Positions 53,869 through 63,780 of a stretch of 64,000 bases of DNA are shown in pieces. The stretch's first letter is position 1. Each line of letters begins with the position of its first letter. A model generated the notes under the pieces. It searched no databases and was not told the origin of the DNA. It was given only the letters and a program-made list of their open reading frames with translations. The stretch is from Pseudomonas parafulva (GTDB taxonomy: Bacteria; Pseudomonadota; Gammaproteobacteria; Pseudomonadales; Pseudomonadaceae), in contig NZ_CP009747.1 in the NCBI RefSeq assembly GCF_000800255.1, forward strand, positions 4,526,001 to 4,590,000, in the 5' to 3' direction. Both the position numbers and the translations under genes were made by a program.

Positions 53869-54723
53869 ATGACCACTTCGTTGCAACCTGCGTATGCCTT
53901 GGTTCCCGGTGCAAACCTGGAAGCCTATGTGCACACGGTCAACAGCATCCCGCTGCTGACGGTCGAGCAGGAGCGTGAACTGGCTGAGCGTCTCTTCTAT
54001 GAGCAGGATCTTGAGGCCGCTCGGCAAATGGTGATGGCCCACCTGCGTTTCGTCGTCCATATCGCCCGCAGCTACGCCGGTTACGGGCTGGCCCAGGCTG
54101 ACCTGATCCAGGAAGGCAACGTGGGCCTGATGAAGGCAGTCAAGCGCTTCAACCCGGAAATGGGTGTGCGCCTGGTGTCCTTCGCCGTGCACTGGATCAA
54201 GGCGGAGATCCACGAATTCATCCTGCGCAACTGGCGTATCGTCAAAGTGGCCACCACCAAGGCGCAACGCAAGCTGTTCTTCAACCTGCGCAGCCAGAAG
54301 AAGCGTCTGGCCTGGCTGAACAACGACGAAGTGCACCGTGTGGCCGAGAGCCTGGGCGTCGAACCGCGTGAAGTGCGTGAGATGGAAAGCCGCCTGAGTG
54401 GCCATGACATGGCCTTCGATCCGGCAGCCGATGCCGACGACGACAGCGCCTTCCATTCGCCTGCGCACTACCTGGAAGACAATCGCTACGATCCGGCCAT
54501 GCAGTTGGAAGATGCCGACTGGAGCGACAACGCCAACAGCAACCTGCATGAAGCGTTGAACGGTCTGGACGAGCGCAGCCGCGACATCCTCTACCAGCGC
54601 TGGCTGGCCGAGGAAAAGGCGACCTTGCATGAGTTGGCCGAGAAGTACAGCGTGTCGGCCGAGCGGATTCGTCAGCTCGAGAAGAACGCGATGAGCAAGG
54701 TCAAGGCGCTGATCACCGTCTGA
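53869..54723 (+). CDS. rpoH: RNA polymerase sigma factor RpoH (sigma-32)
   Basis: This 284-residue heat-shock sigma factor has region 2 in [44 protein letters not shown] and [24 protein letters not shown]. The RpoH box is QRKLFFNLR, and region 4 is [29 protein letters not shown]. It directs transcription of chaperone and protease genes. The leader (53760-53868) may contain mRNA structure for heat control, as in E. coli, but I cannot fold it here. The gene ends at a strong terminator. Confidence 0.97.
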   Translation: MTTSLQPAYALVPGANLEAYVHTVNSIPLLTVEQERELAERLFYEQDLEAARQMVMAHLRFVVHIARSYAGYGLAQADLIQEGNVGLMKAVKRFNPEMGVRLVSFAVHWIKAEIHEFILRNWRIVKVATTKAQRKLFFNLRSQKKRLAWLNNDEVHRVAESLGVEPREVREMESRLSGHDMAFDPAADADDDSAFHSPAHYLEDNRYDPAMQLEDADWSDNANSNLHEALNGLDERSRDILYQRWLAEEKATLHELAEKYSVSAERIRQLEKNAMSKVKALITV

Positions 54724-54742
54724 TCGGCCTTGCGCTCAACTG

Positions 54743-54778
54743 AAAAGCCGCCTGTTTCCCACGAAACAGGCGGCTTTT
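54743..54778. terminator. Bidirectional Rho-independent terminator between rpoH and mtgA
   Basis: AAAAGCCGCCTGTTTC and GAAACAGGCGGCTTTT form a perfect 16-bp stem with a 4-nt loop. T-runs are present on both strands. It serves the convergent rpoH and mtgA genes. Confidence 0.93.
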
Positions 54779-54822
54779 TCGTTGCGGGTGCTTGTGACAT
54801 TGGCGTTTGCCAGGCGCCTCGC

Positions 54823-55533
54823 TCAGAGGCGCGCGCTGCCCTGCAGTTGCATCAGGTAGCTGGTACCGCCCAACTGACTCATCTGTCGTTGAATCCAACT
54901 GGCCCGGCTTGCCACGTAGGCGCTGGGCCGGCTGGCGCTCCATTTCAGCGGGCTGGGCAGCACAGCGGCGAGCTGGCTGGCCTGCTGACGTGTCAGGCGA
55001 CTGGCATCGACGCCGAAGTGATAGCGCGCGGCAGCCTGGGCACCGAACACCCCCGGCCCCCATTCGGCGCTGTTGAGGTAGACCTCGAGGATGCGCTCCT
55101 TCGACCAGAGCAGTTCCATCAGCGCGGTGAACCAGGCCTCCAAGCCTTTGCGCAGCCAACTGCGCCCAGACCACAGGAACAGGTTCTTGGCCACCTGCTG
55201 GGTCAGCGTGCTGGCGCCGCGCAGCTTGCCCCCTTGCTCGTTGTGCACCAGGGCTGCCTGAATCGCCGGGACATCGAAGCCCCAATGGCTGGCGAAGTGC
55301 TGATCTTCGCCGGCGACCACAGCCACCTTCAGTTCATCGGAGATCTGCTCCCAGGACACCCAGTCGCGCTGCAGGTCGATCGGCTCGCCATCGACCCACG
55401 ACTGCACCTTGCGCTCGACCATCAAGGCCGTGCCCGGTGGCGGCACCCAGCGCAGCGCCAACACCAGCACGATGCTGCCTGCGGCGAACCAGAGCAGGAC
55501 ACGAGCAAGACGGCGGATAAGGGATGACAGCAT
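54823..55533 (-). CDS. mtgA: Monofunctional peptidoglycan glycosyltransferase
   Basis: This 236-residue GT51 enzyme polymerises lipid II. It has an N-terminal membrane anchor (about 5-28), then the GT51 motifs EDQHFASHWGFDVPAIQAAL with the catalytic Glu, RGASTLTQQVAKNLFLW, RKGLEAWFTALMELLWSKERILEVYLN and GPGVFGAQAAARYHF. No transpeptidase domain follows. I chose the ATG at 55533 (MLSSLIRRLARV), giving the usual length and anchor; the frame is open further upstream without family features. Confidence 0.93.
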   Translation of the reverse strand: MLSSLIRRLARVLLWFAAGSIVLVLALRWVPPPGTALMVERKVQSWVDGEPIDLQRDWVSWEQISDELKVAVVAGEDQHFASHWGFDVPAIQAALVHNEQGGKLRGASTLTQQVAKNLFLWSGRSWLRKGLEAWFTALMELLWSKERILEVYLNSAEWGPGVFGAQAAARYHFGVDASRLTRQQASQLAAVLPSPLKWSASRPSAYVASRASWIQRQMSQLGGTSYLMQLQGSARL

Positions 55534-55597
55534 GTCGATAGCTTGGCCGGACCGATGGAACGGGCCATTATACAGACCCCTTTCAAGGAGTCGTCCC

Positions 55598-55969
55598 ATG
55601 CTTCGCAGCTTCCTGATGCTCGCGGCCTTCTTCGGCTTCACCGGTGTCGCGCTGGGTGCCTTCGCCGCACACGGCTTGAAGAACCGTCTGAGCGCCGACT
55701 ACCTGGCGATCTTTCATACCGGTGTCAGCTATCAACTGGTGCATGCGCTGGCGATTCTGGCGGTGGCGATGCTGTCCGTGCATCTGCCCGGGCGGCTGAT
55801 CGGCTGGGCGGGCGGCCTGTTCGCTGTGGGCATCGTGCTGTTCTCCGGCAGCCTCTACGCCCTGACCCTCAGCGGCGTGAGCAAGCTCGGCATCATCACC
55901 CCCATCGGTGGCGTGTGCTTCCTGGCGGGCTGGGCCTGTCTGGGCCTGACGGCGTGGCGCCTGGGCTGA
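55598..55969 (+). CDS. DUF423 membrane protein (YgdD-like)
   Basis: This 123-residue inner-membrane protein has four hydrophobic segments. It has the family motif GFTGVALGAFAAHGLKNRLSADYLAIFHTGVSYQLVHALA near the start and LYALTLSGVSKLGIITPIGG near the end. AAGGAG precedes the ATG at 55598. The function is unknown. It lies divergent from mtgA and about 100 nt before thiS. Confidence 0.87.
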   Translation: MLRSFLMLAAFFGFTGVALGAFAAHGLKNRLSADYLAIFHTGVSYQLVHALAILAVAMLSVHLPGRLIGWAGGLFAVGIVLFSGSLYALTLSGVSKLGIITPIGGVCFLAGWACLGLTAWRLG

Positions 55970-56009
55970 CCAGTCGGTCGGCAATAGCGACTGATGGCGC
56001 CGCTCGCCC

Positions 56010-56039
56010 TTGGGTTGCACGGCGGATCGGCGCTAGAAT
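56010..56039 (+). promoter_or_regulatory. Promoter candidate upstream of thiS
   Basis: TTGGGT (56010-56015) and TAGAAT (56034-56039) are spaced by 18 bp, 33 nt before the thiS ATG. I see no TPP riboswitch in the short leader. Confidence 0.4.
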
Positions 56040-56071
56040 GCGGGCCCCAATGAACGATGGTGGCCGTGCGC

Positions 56072-56272
56072 ATGCGCATTCAACTCAACGGTGAACCCTA
56101 CGAACTGCCTGCAGGCGAGAGCGTGGCGGCCCTGCTGGGGCGTCTGGAGCTGGTCGGGCGTCGTGTGGCGGTGGAACTGAACCTGGACATCGTGCCGCGC
56201 AGCCAGCACGACTGCACCCTGTTGAACGAGGGCGACCGGGTCGAGGTGGTCCACGCCATCGGTGGCGGCTGA
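56072..56272 (+). CDS. thiS: Sulfur carrier protein ThiS
   Basis: This 66-residue ubiquitin-like protein carries sulfur as a C-terminal thiocarboxylate for thiazole synthesis. It begins [17 protein letters not shown] and ends in VVHAIGGG, the reactive Gly-Gly end. I chose the ATG at 56072 for the family N-terminus; an in-frame ATG at 56057 would add 5 residues. thiG follows 52 nt downstream. The adenylyltransferase ThiF is not in view. Confidence 0.9.
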   Translation: MRIQLNGEPYELPAGESVAALLGRLELVGRRVAVELNLDIVPRSQHDCTLLNEGDRVEVVHAIGGG

Positions 56273-56324
56273 CGGCCGCGCCGTGCCCACCCGCAACTCC
56301 CGTAACCTTTGCAGAGGAACCACG

Positions 56325-57119
56325 ATGAGCAACGTTCGCAGCGACAAGCCTTTCACCCTGGCCGGGCGTACTTTCCAGTCGCGCCTGCTGGTCGGCACCG
56401 GCAAGTACCGTGACATGGACGAGACCCGCGAGGCCATCGAGGCCTCGGGGGCCGAAATCGTCACCGTCGCCGTGCGCCGCACCAACATCGGCCAGAATCC
56501 AGGCGAGCCGAACCTGCTCGATGTGTTGCCACCGGACCGCTATACCATCCTGCCGAACACCGCCGGGTGCTACGACGCGATCGAAGCCGTGCGCACCTGC
56601 CGCCTGGCCCGTGAGCTGCTCGACGGCCACAACCTGGTGAAGCTGGAGGTGCTGGCCGACCAGAAGACGCTGTTCCCCAACGTCATCGAAACCCTCAAGG
56701 CCGCCGAAGTACTGGTCAAGGATGGCTTCGATGTGATGGTCTACACCAGCGACGACCCGATCATCGCGCGTCAACTGGCCGAGGTCGGCTGCATCGCGGT
56801 CATGCCGCTGGCGGGTCTGATCGGCACGGGCCTGGGCATCTGCAACCCCTACAACCTGCAGATCATCCTCGAGGAATCCAAGGTGCCGGTGCTGGTCGAT
56901 GCCGGTGTGGGCACCGCTTCCGACGCCACCATCGCCATGGAAATGGGCTGCGAAGCCGTGCTGATGAACTCCGCCATCGCCCACGCCCAGCAGCCGGTAC
57001 TGATGGCCGAAGCCATGAAGCATGCCCTCGTCGCCGGTCGCATGGCCTATTTGGCCGGGCGTATGCCGAAGAAACTCTATGCCAGCGCGTCTTCGCCGCT
57101 GGATGGTCTGATCAAGTAA
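56325..57119 (+). CDS. thiG: Thiazole synthase
   Basis: This 264-residue TIM-barrel enzyme makes the thiazole phosphate of thiamine from DXP, dehydroglycine and ThiS thiocarboxylate. It has [12 protein letters not shown] near the N-terminus, the Schiff-base lysine region [16 protein letters not shown], and the phosphate-binding [30 protein letters not shown] chose the ATG at 56325 because AGAGGA lies 7 nt upstream. trmB follows 9 nt after the stop. Confidence 0.96.
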   Translation: MSNVRSDKPFTLAGRTFQSRLLVGTGKYRDMDETREAIEASGAEIVTVAVRRTNIGQNPGEPNLLDVLPPDRYTILPNTAGCYDAIEAVRTCRLARELLDGHNLVKLEVLADQKTLFPNVIETLKAAEVLVKDGFDVMVYTSDDPIIARQLAEVGCIAVMPLAGLIGTGLGICNPYNLQIILEESKVPVLVDAGVGTASDATIAMEMGCEAVLMNSAIAHAQQPVLMAEAMKHALVAGRMAYLAGRMPKKLYASASSPLDGLIK

Positions 57120-57128
57120 GAGCACCTG

Positions 57129-57851
57129 ATGACTGAATCGCAAGAAACGCCGATCTCCGCCGACGGCGAAGAGCGCCCGCACCGCCGCATCAAGAGTTTC
57201 GTGATGCGTGCAGGCCGCATGACCGAAGGCCAGCAGCGCGGCCTGGAGCAGGGCGGCCCGCTGTTCATCCTGCCCCTGGCCGACAGCCCGGTGGACTACG
57301 ACCAGGTGTTCGGCCGCTCGGCGCCGCGCACTCTGGAAATCGGTTTCGGCATGGGCCACTCCCTGCTGGAAATGGCCGCTGCCGCACCGGAGCTGGATTT
57401 CATCGGTGTCGAAGTGCACCGCCCTGGTGTCGGCGCGCTGCTCAACGGCGTGCTCACCCAGAACCTGAAAAATCTGCGGGTGTACGACTGCGATGCCATC
57501 GAAGTGCTCAACCGCTGCGTGGCCGACGGCAGCCTGGACCGGCTGATGCTGTTTTTCCCCGATCCGTGGCACAAGGCCCGTCACCACAAGCGGCGCATCG
57601 TCCAGCCGGCGTTCGCCGAACTGGTGCGGCGCAAGCTCAAGGTCGGCGGCGTGTTCCACATGGCCACCGACTGGGAGCCCTACGCTGAGCACATGCTGGA
57701 AGTGATGCAGGCCGCGCCGGGTTACCGCAACCAGGCGGCGGACGGCGCCTACGTACCGCGTCCGGACGAGCGCCCGATCACCAAGTTCGAGCGCCGCGGT
57801 GAGCGGCTCGGGCATGGGGTGTGGGATCTGAAGTTCGAGAAGGTTGACTGA
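57129..57851 (+). CDS. trmB: tRNA (guanine46-N7)-methyltransferase
   Basis: This 240-residue SAM enzyme makes m7G46 in tRNA. It has [34 protein letters not shown] with the SAM-binding glycines and [28 protein letters not shown] with the catalytic Asp and substrate-binding basic run. The order thiG-trmB is common in pseudomonads. A terminator follows 23 nt after the stop. Confidence 0.95.
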   Translation: MTESQETPISADGEERPHRRIKSFVMRAGRMTEGQQRGLEQGGPLFILPLADSPVDYDQVFGRSAPRTLEIGFGMGHSLLEMAAAAPELDFIGVEVHRPGVGALLNGVLTQNLKNLRVYDCDAIEVLNRCVADGSLDRLMLFFPDPWHKARHHKRRIVQPAFAELVRRKLKVGGVFHMATDWEPYAEHMLEVMQAAPGYRNQAADGAYVPRPDERPITKFERRGERLGHGVWDLKFEKVD

Positions 57852-57874
57852 CAGTCAGCGTTGGACCGACCGAC

Positions 57875-57898
57875 AAAGGGCTGCTATGCAGCCCTTTT
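57875..57898. terminator. Rho-independent terminator after trmB
   Basis: AAAGGGCTGC (57875-57884) and GCAGCCCTTT (57888-57897) form a 10-bp stem with a 3-nt TAT loop. TTTT ends the plus strand. It also suits the convergent DUF3392 gene, whose strand ends in a short T-run. Confidence 0.85.
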
Positions 57899-57904
57899 GC
57901 GTTA

Positions 57905-58231
57905 CTAGCCGCGGCGATCCGCCACCACGCCGATCAGCACCAGTACCACCAGCAGTACTGGCGCCAAGGCGTAGTTGTTGAACTGTGCCAGCGCTTTCAC
58001 CACCCACGGCGTGGCATAGATCAGCGCCGCGCCGCTGCCGATCATCACCAGCAGGGCCATGAACGGCACCCGCAGGGCGCCGGCCAGTCCGCCCAGGCGC
58101 TGCTCGACCCAGCCCTTGATGTCGGTGCCGAACAGCACCAGCAGGCAGCCCACCAACGCCAGGGAAATCTCCGAAAGGTTGCTGCGGCTCCAGCGGGAAA
58201 CGGTCGAGAGCAGGTCAAGTACCAGGTCCAT
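57905..58231 (-). CDS. DUF3392 membrane protein
   Basis: This 108-residue protein has three hydrophobic helices: one at ISLALVGCLLVLFG, one at VPFMALLVMIGSGAALIY and one at ALAPVLLVVLVLIGVV. That pattern matches the DUF3392 family of pseudomonads and vibrios. No function is known. It is the last gene of a long minus-strand run, 9 nt after hemW, and is followed by the trmB-side terminator. Confidence 0.83.
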   Translation of the reverse strand: MDLVLDLLSTVSRWSRSNLSEISLALVGCLLVLFGTDIKGWVEQRLGGLAGALRVPFMALLVMIGSGAALIYATPWVVKALAQFNNYALAPVLLVVLVLIGVVADRRG

Positions 58232-58240
58232 GGGTCATCC

Positions 58241-59419
58241 TTAATTCAAGAAGTACTGCAGCAGATCGTTGAGAAACAGCTGGCCTTGGGGCGTTGCCGC
58301 CAGCCGCTCCGGTTCGACTCGCAAAAGCCCCTTTTGTTCGGCGGCGCGCCGTGCCTCGGCCAACTGCGCCAGCGGCAGCCCTGTGCGTTGGGTGAACAAT
58401 TCGGCTTCCACGCCCTCGGTCAAGCGCAGGGCGTTCATCAGGAACTCGAAGGGCAGCTCATCGGGCGGCAGCAGCTTCTCGCCCGCCTTGTACGGTTTCT
58501 CGGGATTGAGGTAGTCCTTGGGCAGGCGAGTCTTCCAGGTGCGCAGGATGCGCCCGTCGGGGAACGACAGCTTGCCGTGGGCCCCGGCACCGATGCCGAT
58601 GAAGTCGCCGAAGCGCCAGTAGTTGAGGTTGTGGCGCGCGGCGCGTTCGGCCTGGGCATAGGCCGACACTTCGTATTGGCGATAACCCTGCTCGGCCATC
58701 AGCGCCTGTCCGGCCTCCTGGATATCCCAGAGAATGTCGTCTTCGGGCAGCAGCGGCGGCTGGTTCCAGAACACCGTGTTCGGTTCCAGGGTCAGTTGGT
58801 ACCAGGACAGGTGCGTCGGCCCCAGGTCGATGGCCTGGCGCAGATCGCCCAGCGCTTCGTCCAGCGACTGTTCAGGCAGGCCGTGCATGAGGTCCAGATT
58901 GAAGTTGTCGAAGCCTGCCGCACGGGCCATGCCGGCGGCGCGCACGGCCTCGTCGCCATTGTGAATGCGCCCGAGCTTTTCCAGCTTCTGCGCCTGGAAA
59001 CTCTGCACGCCGATGGACAGGCGGTTGATGCCGGTCTGGCGATAGGCCTTGAACTTGTCCTGCTCGAAGGTGCCGGGGTTGGCCTCCAGGGTGATCTCGA
59101 TGTCGGCGGCGAAGGGAATGCGCTGCTCGATGCCACGCAGCAGCCGACCCAATGCGGCGGCGCTGAACAAGCTGGGCGTGCCGCCACCGAAGAAGATGCT
59201 GCTGATCGACCGGCCTTGCACCGCCGGCATTTCCAGCGCCAGGTCGGCGAGCAGGGCATCGACGTACTGCGCTTCAGGCAGGGTCGGTCCGGCCTGGTGC
59301 GAGTTGAAGTCGCAATAAGGGCATTTGCGCACGCACCAAGGAATGTGGATGTACAGCGACAGCGGCGGCAGCACCGCAAGCACCAGGCCCGGCGGTGGCG
59401 CAGAGGAGGATTCGGTCAT
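58241..59419 (-). CDS. hemW: Heme chaperone HemW (radical SAM, HemN-like)
   Basis: This 392-residue radical SAM protein has [14 protein letters not shown] (CxxxCxxC) near residue 30, then the glycine-rich [12 protein letters not shown] and the HemN C-terminal domain. HemW lacks the extra N-terminal cysteine of true oxygen-independent coproporphyrinogen oxidase and functions in heme insertion. I chose the ATG at 59419, which overlaps the rdgB stop by 4 nt; homology does not extend further upstream. Confidence 0.92.
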   Translation of the reverse strand: MTESSSAPPPGLVLAVLPPLSLYIHIPWCVRKCPYCDFNSHQAGPTLPEAQYVDALLADLALEMPAVQGRSISSIFFGGGTPSLFSAAALGRLLRGIEQRIPFAADIEITLEANPGTFEQDKFKAYRQTGINRLSIGVQSFQAQKLEKLGRIHNGDEAVRAAGMARAAGFDNFNLDLMHGLPEQSLDEALGDLRQAIDLGPTHLSWYQLTLEPNTVFWNQPPLLPEDDILWDIQEAGQALMAEQGYRQYEVSAYAQAERAARHNLNYWRFGDFIGIGAGAHGKLSFPDGRILRTWKTRLPKDYLNPEKPYKAGEKLLPPDELPFEFLMNALRLTEGVEAELFTQRTGLPLAQLAEARRAAEQKGLLRVEPERLAATPQGQLFLNDLLQYFLN

Positions 59420-60012
59420 GCCAATCCCAGGCGCTGACGCAGCAGGGCCATGGCCCGGGCGCGGTGACTGAGTTGGTTCTTTTCCAGCGGCGCCAGGTCG
59501 GCGCTGGAACAATTGCGTTCAGGCACCCAGAACAGCGGGTCGTAGCCGAAACCATGCTCGCCGCTGGCCGCGAACAGAATCCGCCCGTGCCACAGCCCCT
59601 CGCAGAGCACTGGCAGGGGATCGTCGGCATGCCTGACCAGCGCCAGCACGCAGACGAACTGTGCACCGCGTTCGGCTTCAGGCACGTCCTTGAGCGCCTC
59701 GAGCAGTTTGGCGTTGTTCGCCGCATCGCCCTGACCGTCGGCGTAGCGGGCCGAGTAGATGCCCGGTGCGCCGCCCAATGCATCCACCGCCAGGCCCGAA
59801 TCGTCGGCCAGGGCCGGCAGGCCGGAAATACGCGCGGCATTGCGTGCCTTGAGGATGGCGTTTTCGACGAACGACAGGCCGGTTTCCTCGGGTTCGACCT
59901 GGCTGAATTCGCCGATCGAACGCAGCTGCACGGACTCTCCGAGCATGGCCTGGAGTTCCTTGAGTTTGCCGGCGTTGTGGCTGGCCAATACGAGTTGCTG
60001 GAAATTCATCAT
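59416..60012 (-). CDS. rdgB: dITP/XTP pyrophosphatase RdgB
   Basis: This 198-residue housecleaning enzyme of the HAM1 family hydrolyses dITP, ITP and XTP, protecting DNA from deaminated purines. The start [18 protein letters not shown], the substrate loop [25 protein letters not shown] and the C-terminal [11 protein letters not shown] and [11 protein letters not shown] are all conserved. The two in-frame ATGs at 60012 and 60009 are adjacent; the first overlaps the DUF4426 stop by 4 nt. hemW overlaps the 3' end. Confidence 0.95.
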   Translation of the reverse strand: MMNFQQLVLASHNAGKLKELQAMLGESVQLRSIGEFSQVEPEETGLSFVENAILKARNAARISGLPALADDSGLAVDALGGAPGIYSARYADGQGDAANNAKLLEALKDVPEAERGAQFVCVLALVRHADDPLPVLCEGLWHGRILFAASGEHGFGYDPLFWVPERNCSSADLAPLEKNQLSHRARAMALLRQRLGLA

Positions 60013-60443
60013 TCGCCTGGGAATACGTCCTGGTTGAATTGAAGGTCGTGGCTGATGCCGCCGGCCTCGATCTGCACGTCGAAGACCAGGGTCTGCGCCT
60101 GCTCGGTCTTGAACTGGGCGATGTAGGACACCGCGCCTGCGCTGCTCACCTGGCGGAACGACAGCGCACTGGCGCGGCCGGTAAGGTCTTTGACCTTGCC
60201 GCTGACCACCGCGGTCGTAGGCGTGCCACCCTTGAGCAGGGTGATGTTGAGCACGCCCAGGCGCTTGCTGCGTTCGATGCCGCTGGCCTGCGCCACCTCG
60301 GGCGTCAGTGCGCCGGAGGCGAAGGCGTTGTAGTACACCGTGACGTCGCCGAAGACCTGCTTGCGGTCCGGTCGGGCTGCATCGGCGGCCCAGCTCGGTA
60401 GGGCCAGGCACAGGGTGATCAGCAAAAGGGCGAGACGACGCAT
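60009..60443 (-). CDS. DUF4426 secreted protein
   Basis: This 144-residue protein has a signal peptide ([21 protein letters not shown]). It contains [42 protein letters not shown], the family hallmark of DUF4426, which is normally found next to metW and rdgB. It is predicted to be periplasmic; its function is unknown. I chose the ATG at 60443 because GGAGG lies about 9 nt upstream. It is 23 nt after metW. Confidence 0.86.
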   Translation of the reverse strand: MRRLALLLITLCLALPSWAADAARPDRKQVFGDVTVYYNAFASGALTPEVAQASGIERSKRLGVLNITLLKGGTPTTAVVSGKVKDLTGRASALSFRQVSSAGAVSYIAQFKTEQAQTLVFDVQIEAGGISHDLQFNQDVFPGE

Positions 60444-60466
60444 GTTGCCATTCCTCCGGTGGTGGG

Positions 60467-61087
60467 TCACACCGCGACCTGGTGCTCCTGCAACCCAGGG
60501 CTGCTGACCCGATAGATACCGATTTCCCCCAACAGATTAGGCCAAAGCCGACCGCCCCACCCGTTGCGGTGACGGTTGTCCACGGCCAGGCGATCGAGCA
60601 CCTTTGCATCGCGTTCGCGGCACAGGTTCTCGAAGTCCTCGAAGGTGCAGAAGTGGATGTTCGGGGTGTTGTACCAGGTGTAGGGCATGAAGTCCGACAC
60701 GGGCATGCGGCCCTTGGTCGCCAGGTACCAGCGGCAGCGCCAGTGGCCGAAGTTGGGGAAGGTGATGATGCACTGGCGGCCCACGCGCAGCATCTCGTCG
60801 AGGATTCGGTCGGGATACTCCACAGCTTGCAGGGCCTGGGTCATGACCACCACATCGAAGCTGTTGCTGGCGAAGTTGCCCAGGCCCTTGTCCAGGTCCT
60901 GCTCGATGACGTTGACACCGTTGGCCACGCAGGCGGCGATGTTGTCGGCGTCGATCTCCAGGCCGTAGCCGGTGACCTGCTTGCGGTCGCGCAACGAAGC
61001 CAGCAGCTCGCCATTACCGCAGCCTAGGTCGAGTACCCGGCTGCCGGCAGGGATCCAGTCGTGGATGATTTCCAGGTCGGCTCTCAT
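60467..61087 (-). CDS. metW: Methionine biosynthesis protein MetW
   Basis: This 206-residue protein has a methyltransferase-type fold with SAM-binding [15 protein letters not shown] (about residues 19-33). It contains [37 protein letters not shown]. In pseudomonads MetW partners with MetX in homoserine acylation; a purely structural role is proposed by some authors. It begins 7 nt after the metX stop, so both are in one transcript. Confidence 0.92.
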   Translation of the reverse strand: MRADLEIIHDWIPAGSRVLDLGCGNGELLASLRDRKQVTGYGLEIDADNIAACVANGVNVIEQDLDKGLGNFASNSFDVVVMTQALQAVEYPDRILDEMLRVGRQCIITFPNFGHWRCRWYLATKGRMPVSDFMPYTWYNTPNIHFCTFEDFENLCRERDAKVLDRLAVDNRHRNGWGGRLWPNLLGEIGIYRVSSPGLQEHQVAV

Positions 61088-61094
61088 GCTGTCC

Positions 61095-62234
61095 TCAGAT
61101 GACGATGCGGTTCATGTAGTTCGTGAAGCCCTGGGTGTAGCGCGGTGTGGGGATCAGGAAGGCATCGTGGCCGTAAGGGGCATCGATCTCCAGGTAGCAC
61201 ACGTTCTTGCGCGCGGCCATCAGCGCATCGACGATCTCCCGTGAGCGTGCCGGGGAGAAGCGCCAGTCGGTGGTGAACGACATGATGCAGTAGTCGGCCG
61301 TGACATGGCCCAGGCTGGCGGCCAGGTCACCGCCGTGGGCGGCGGCTGGGTCGAAATAGTCCAGCGCCTTGGTCATCAGCAGGTAGGTGTTGGCGTCGAA
61401 GCGGCCGGAAAATTCCTCGCCCTGATAGCGCAGGTAGCTCTCCACCTGGAACTCGACGCTGTGGAAGTCGTAGTTGAGCTTGTCGCTCTTGAGTTCGCGG
61501 CCGAATTTCTCGCCCATCGAGTCGTCGGACAGGTAGGTGATATGGCCGACCATACGCGCCAGCATCAGCCCGCGCTTGGGAATCACGCCCTGGTCCTGGA
61601 ACGAGCCACCGTGGAATTCGGGGTCGGTGAGGATGGCCTGGCGCGCGACTTCGTTGAAGGCGATGTTCTGCGCCGACAGCTTGGGCGCCGAGGCGATGTC
61701 CACGCAATGACGCACGCGCTGCGGGTAGGTGATGGTCCACTGCAAGGCCTGCATGCCGCCCAGGCTGCCGCCGACCACGGCGGCCCATTGGCTGACGCCG
61801 AGGCGATCGGCCAGGCGTGCCTGGCTGTGCACCCAGTCCTCGACGGTGAGCACCGGAAAGTCCGCACCATAGGCTTTGCCGGTGGCCGGGTTGATGCTGC
61901 TCGGACCGGTGCTGCCATTGCAGCCGCCGAGGTTGTTCAGGCTGACCACGAAGAAGCGGTTGGTGTCGATGGGCTTGCCCGGGCCGATGCAACTGTCCCA
62001 CCAGCCCGGCTTGCGGTCTTCGACGCTGTGGTAGCCGGCCGCATGGTGATGGCCGGACAGCGCGTGGCAGATCAGCACCGCATTGCTGGCACTGGCATTG
62101 AGCGTGCCATAGGTTTCATAGACCAGCTCGTAGCCGGCCAGCGAGCGGCCACCGGCCAGCGTCAACGGTTCATCGAACCGGGCGATCTGGGGGGTTACCA
62201 GACCGACGGAATCTTCGGGAAAGACAGTGGACAT
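61095..62234 (-). CDS. metX: Homoserine O-acyltransferase MetX
   Basis: This 379-residue alpha/beta-hydrolase-type enzyme acylates homoserine for methionine synthesis. The acyl nucleophile is in [20 protein letters not shown] (Ser about 150). The family opening [24 protein letters not shown] and the C-terminal [11 protein letters not shown] with the catalytic His are visible. Whether the acyl donor is acetyl- or succinyl-CoA cannot be decided by eye; several pseudomonad MetX enzymes are succinyltransferases (MetXS). Confidence 0.93.
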   Translation of the reverse strand: MSTVFPEDSVGLVTPQIARFDEPLTLAGGRSLAGYELVYETYGTLNASASNAVLICHALSGHHHAAGYHSVEDRKPGWWDSCIGPGKPIDTNRFFVVSLNNLGGCNGSTGPSSINPATGKAYGADFPVLTVEDWVHSQARLADRLGVSQWAAVVGGSLGGMQALQWTITYPQRVRHCVDIASAPKLSAQNIAFNEVARQAILTDPEFHGGSFQDQGVIPKRGLMLARMVGHITYLSDDSMGEKFGRELKSDKLNYDFHSVEFQVESYLRYQGEEFSGRFDANTYLLMTKALDYFDPAAAHGGDLAASLGHVTADYCIMSFTTDWRFSPARSREIVDALMAARKNVCYLEIDAPYGHDAFLIPTPRYTQGFTNYMNRIVI

Positions 62235-62280
62235 CGGCCCTGCTCACGCTTGACGGAGGCGTAAGTCTAAAGAGCGCTAC

Positions 62281-62311
62281 CCCCAGCGGCAAGCAATGGC
62301 TGCCGCTGGGG
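62281..62311 (-). terminator. Stem-loop between yggT and metX
   Basis: CCCCAGCGGCA (62281-62291) pairs perfectly with TGCCGCTGGGG (62301-62311). There is no T-run. It lies directly after the yggT stop on the minus strand and may slow or end read-through before metX. Confidence 0.5.
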
Positions 62312-62322
62312 GCCGGGCTGGA

Positions 62323-62913
62323 TCAGATCAGGCGCCACAGCACATCCGGCATGCCGGCGTAGTTGGCCAGTTGCGGCATCAGGAACGACTGCACCACCTG
62401 GATAGCGATGAAGGCGAAGATCGGCGAGATATCCAGACCACCGAGGTTGGGCACCAGGCGGCGGAAGGGCGCCAGCACCGGCTCGCTGATCTGGTAGGCC
62501 AGCTCGGCGGCGGGGTTGTGGCTGTTGGGCGCGATCCAGGACACGATCACCATGACGATCATCGCCACCCAGAAGATCTTCAGGAACAGCGAGGTGATCC
62601 CCAGGATGGCCCAGATCAGCAGGTGCGGCAGGTCGCCGATGGTGCCGTAGGTGAGCATCAGCACGAAGGCCATCAGCAGCGCCTGAATCACGATCGCCAA
62701 CAGCAGCGACGAGGTATCCAGCCCGGCGATGCTCGGCACGATACGGCGAATCGGCTTGAGCAGCGGCTGGGTGGCGCGCACCGTGAACTGGCTCAGCGGG
62801 TTGTAGAAATTGGCCTTGACCAGTTGCAGCACGAAGCGCAGCAGGACGATCACCAGGTACAGGCTGACCAGGGTTTGCACCACGAAGATCGCGGCGCCGG
62901 ACAGTGCATTCAT
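62323..62913 (-). CDS. YggT-family membrane protein
   Basis: This 196-residue inner-membrane protein has two YggT repeats, each with paired helices: LSGAAIFVVQTLVSLYLVIVLLRF to NPLSQFTVRATQPLLKPIRRI, and ITSLFLKIFWVAMIVMVIVSWI to LAPFRRLVPNLGGLDISPI. The function is unclear; a role in osmotic tolerance or cell division has been proposed for relatives. The ATG at 62913 is 10 nt after the proC stop. Confidence 0.9.
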   Translation of the reverse strand: MNALSGAAIFVVQTLVSLYLVIVLLRFVLQLVKANFYNPLSQFTVRATQPLLKPIRRIVPSIAGLDTSSLLLAIVIQALLMAFVLMLTYGTIGDLPHLLIWAILGITSLFLKIFWVAMIVMVIVSWIAPNSHNPAAELAYQISEPVLAPFRRLVPNLGGLDISPIFAFIAIQVVQSFLMPQLANYAGMPDVLWRLI

Positions 62914-62923
62914 CGACAACTCC

Positions 62924-63742
62924 TCATTTGCCCAAGTGTTCGGCCAGCTCGGCCGAACGTGTGGCGGCCGCTTGCAGCGCCTGCTCGACCACGGCCTCGA
63001 AGCCGTTGGCCTGGAACGATTTGATCGCCGCTTCGGTGGTCCCGGCTGGCGAGGTGACGCGGCGACGCAGCTCGGCGGCGTCGACGTCGCTGGAAACGGC
63101 CATGTGCGCGGCGCCCAGTGCGGTCTGCAGGGTCAGCTGCGAGGCGATGTCGCGTGGCAGGCCGAGCTTCTCGCCGGCGGCGGTCATGGCTTCGATCAGC
63201 AGGAAGAAATAGGCCGGGCCGCTGCCGGAGACGGCGGTGACCGCATCCAGTTGCTGCTCCTGCTCCAGCCACAGGGCGGTGCCCACGGCGCTGAGCAACT
63301 GTTCGGCCTGCTCGCGCTGGCCGACCGACACCTGTGCGGTGGCGTACAGGCCGCTGGCGCCCTGACGCAGCAGGGACGGGGTATTGGGCATGCAGCGCAC
63401 CACCGGGACCTGGCCCAGCCAGTTCTGGAGGCTGTCGCAGGTGATGCCGGCGGCGATCGAGACGACCAATTGCCCGGCCTTCAGCTCAGGTTTGAGGGTT
63501 TCGCACACGCTCTTCATGACCTGTGGCTTGACTGCCAGCACGATCACGTCGGCGCCATCGATGGCCTGGGCGTTGCTCTCGAAGGTCGCGATGCCGTGTT
63601 CGGCCTGGATCCGGGTGCGGGTGTCGGCGCCAGGATCGCTGGCGCGGATCTGCGAAGCGTCCAGGCCCTGGGCCCGCAGGCCGCCGATCAGGCTGGCCGC
63701 CATGTTGCCCGCGCCGATGAAGGCGATACGCGTCTTGCTCAT
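62924..63742 (-). CDS. proC: Pyrroline-5-carboxylate reductase
   Basis: This 272-residue enzyme makes proline with NADPH. The dinucleotide-binding IAFIGAGNMAASLIGGLRAQG is at the N-terminus. VIVLAVKPQVMKSV and the C-terminal TAVSGSGPAYFFLLIEAMTAAGEKLGL are typical. It is followed by yggT and preceded by yggS, the conserved yggS-proC-yggT order. Confidence 0.96.
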   Translation of the reverse strand: MSKTRIAFIGAGNMAASLIGGLRAQGLDASQIRASDPGADTRTRIQAEHGIATFESNAQAIDGADVIVLAVKPQVMKSVCETLKPELKAGQLVVSIAAGITCDSLQNWLGQVPVVRCMPNTPSLLRQGASGLYATAQVSVGQREQAEQLLSAVGTALWLEQEQQLDAVTAVSGSGPAYFFLLIEAMTAAGEKLGLPRDIASQLTLQTALGAAHMAVSSDVDAAELRRRVTSPAGTTEAAIKSFQANGFEAVVEQALQAAATRSAELAEHLGK

Positions 63743-63780
63743 GTCAGGTCCTTGAAGGAAAGAGTGAGTAAAGCATGGAT

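Noticed and set aside
55970..56071. TPP riboswitch before thiS
   Set aside because: The gap is about 100 nt and lacks the THI-box consensus (CUGAGA, then ACCUGAUCUGGAUAAUGC-like).
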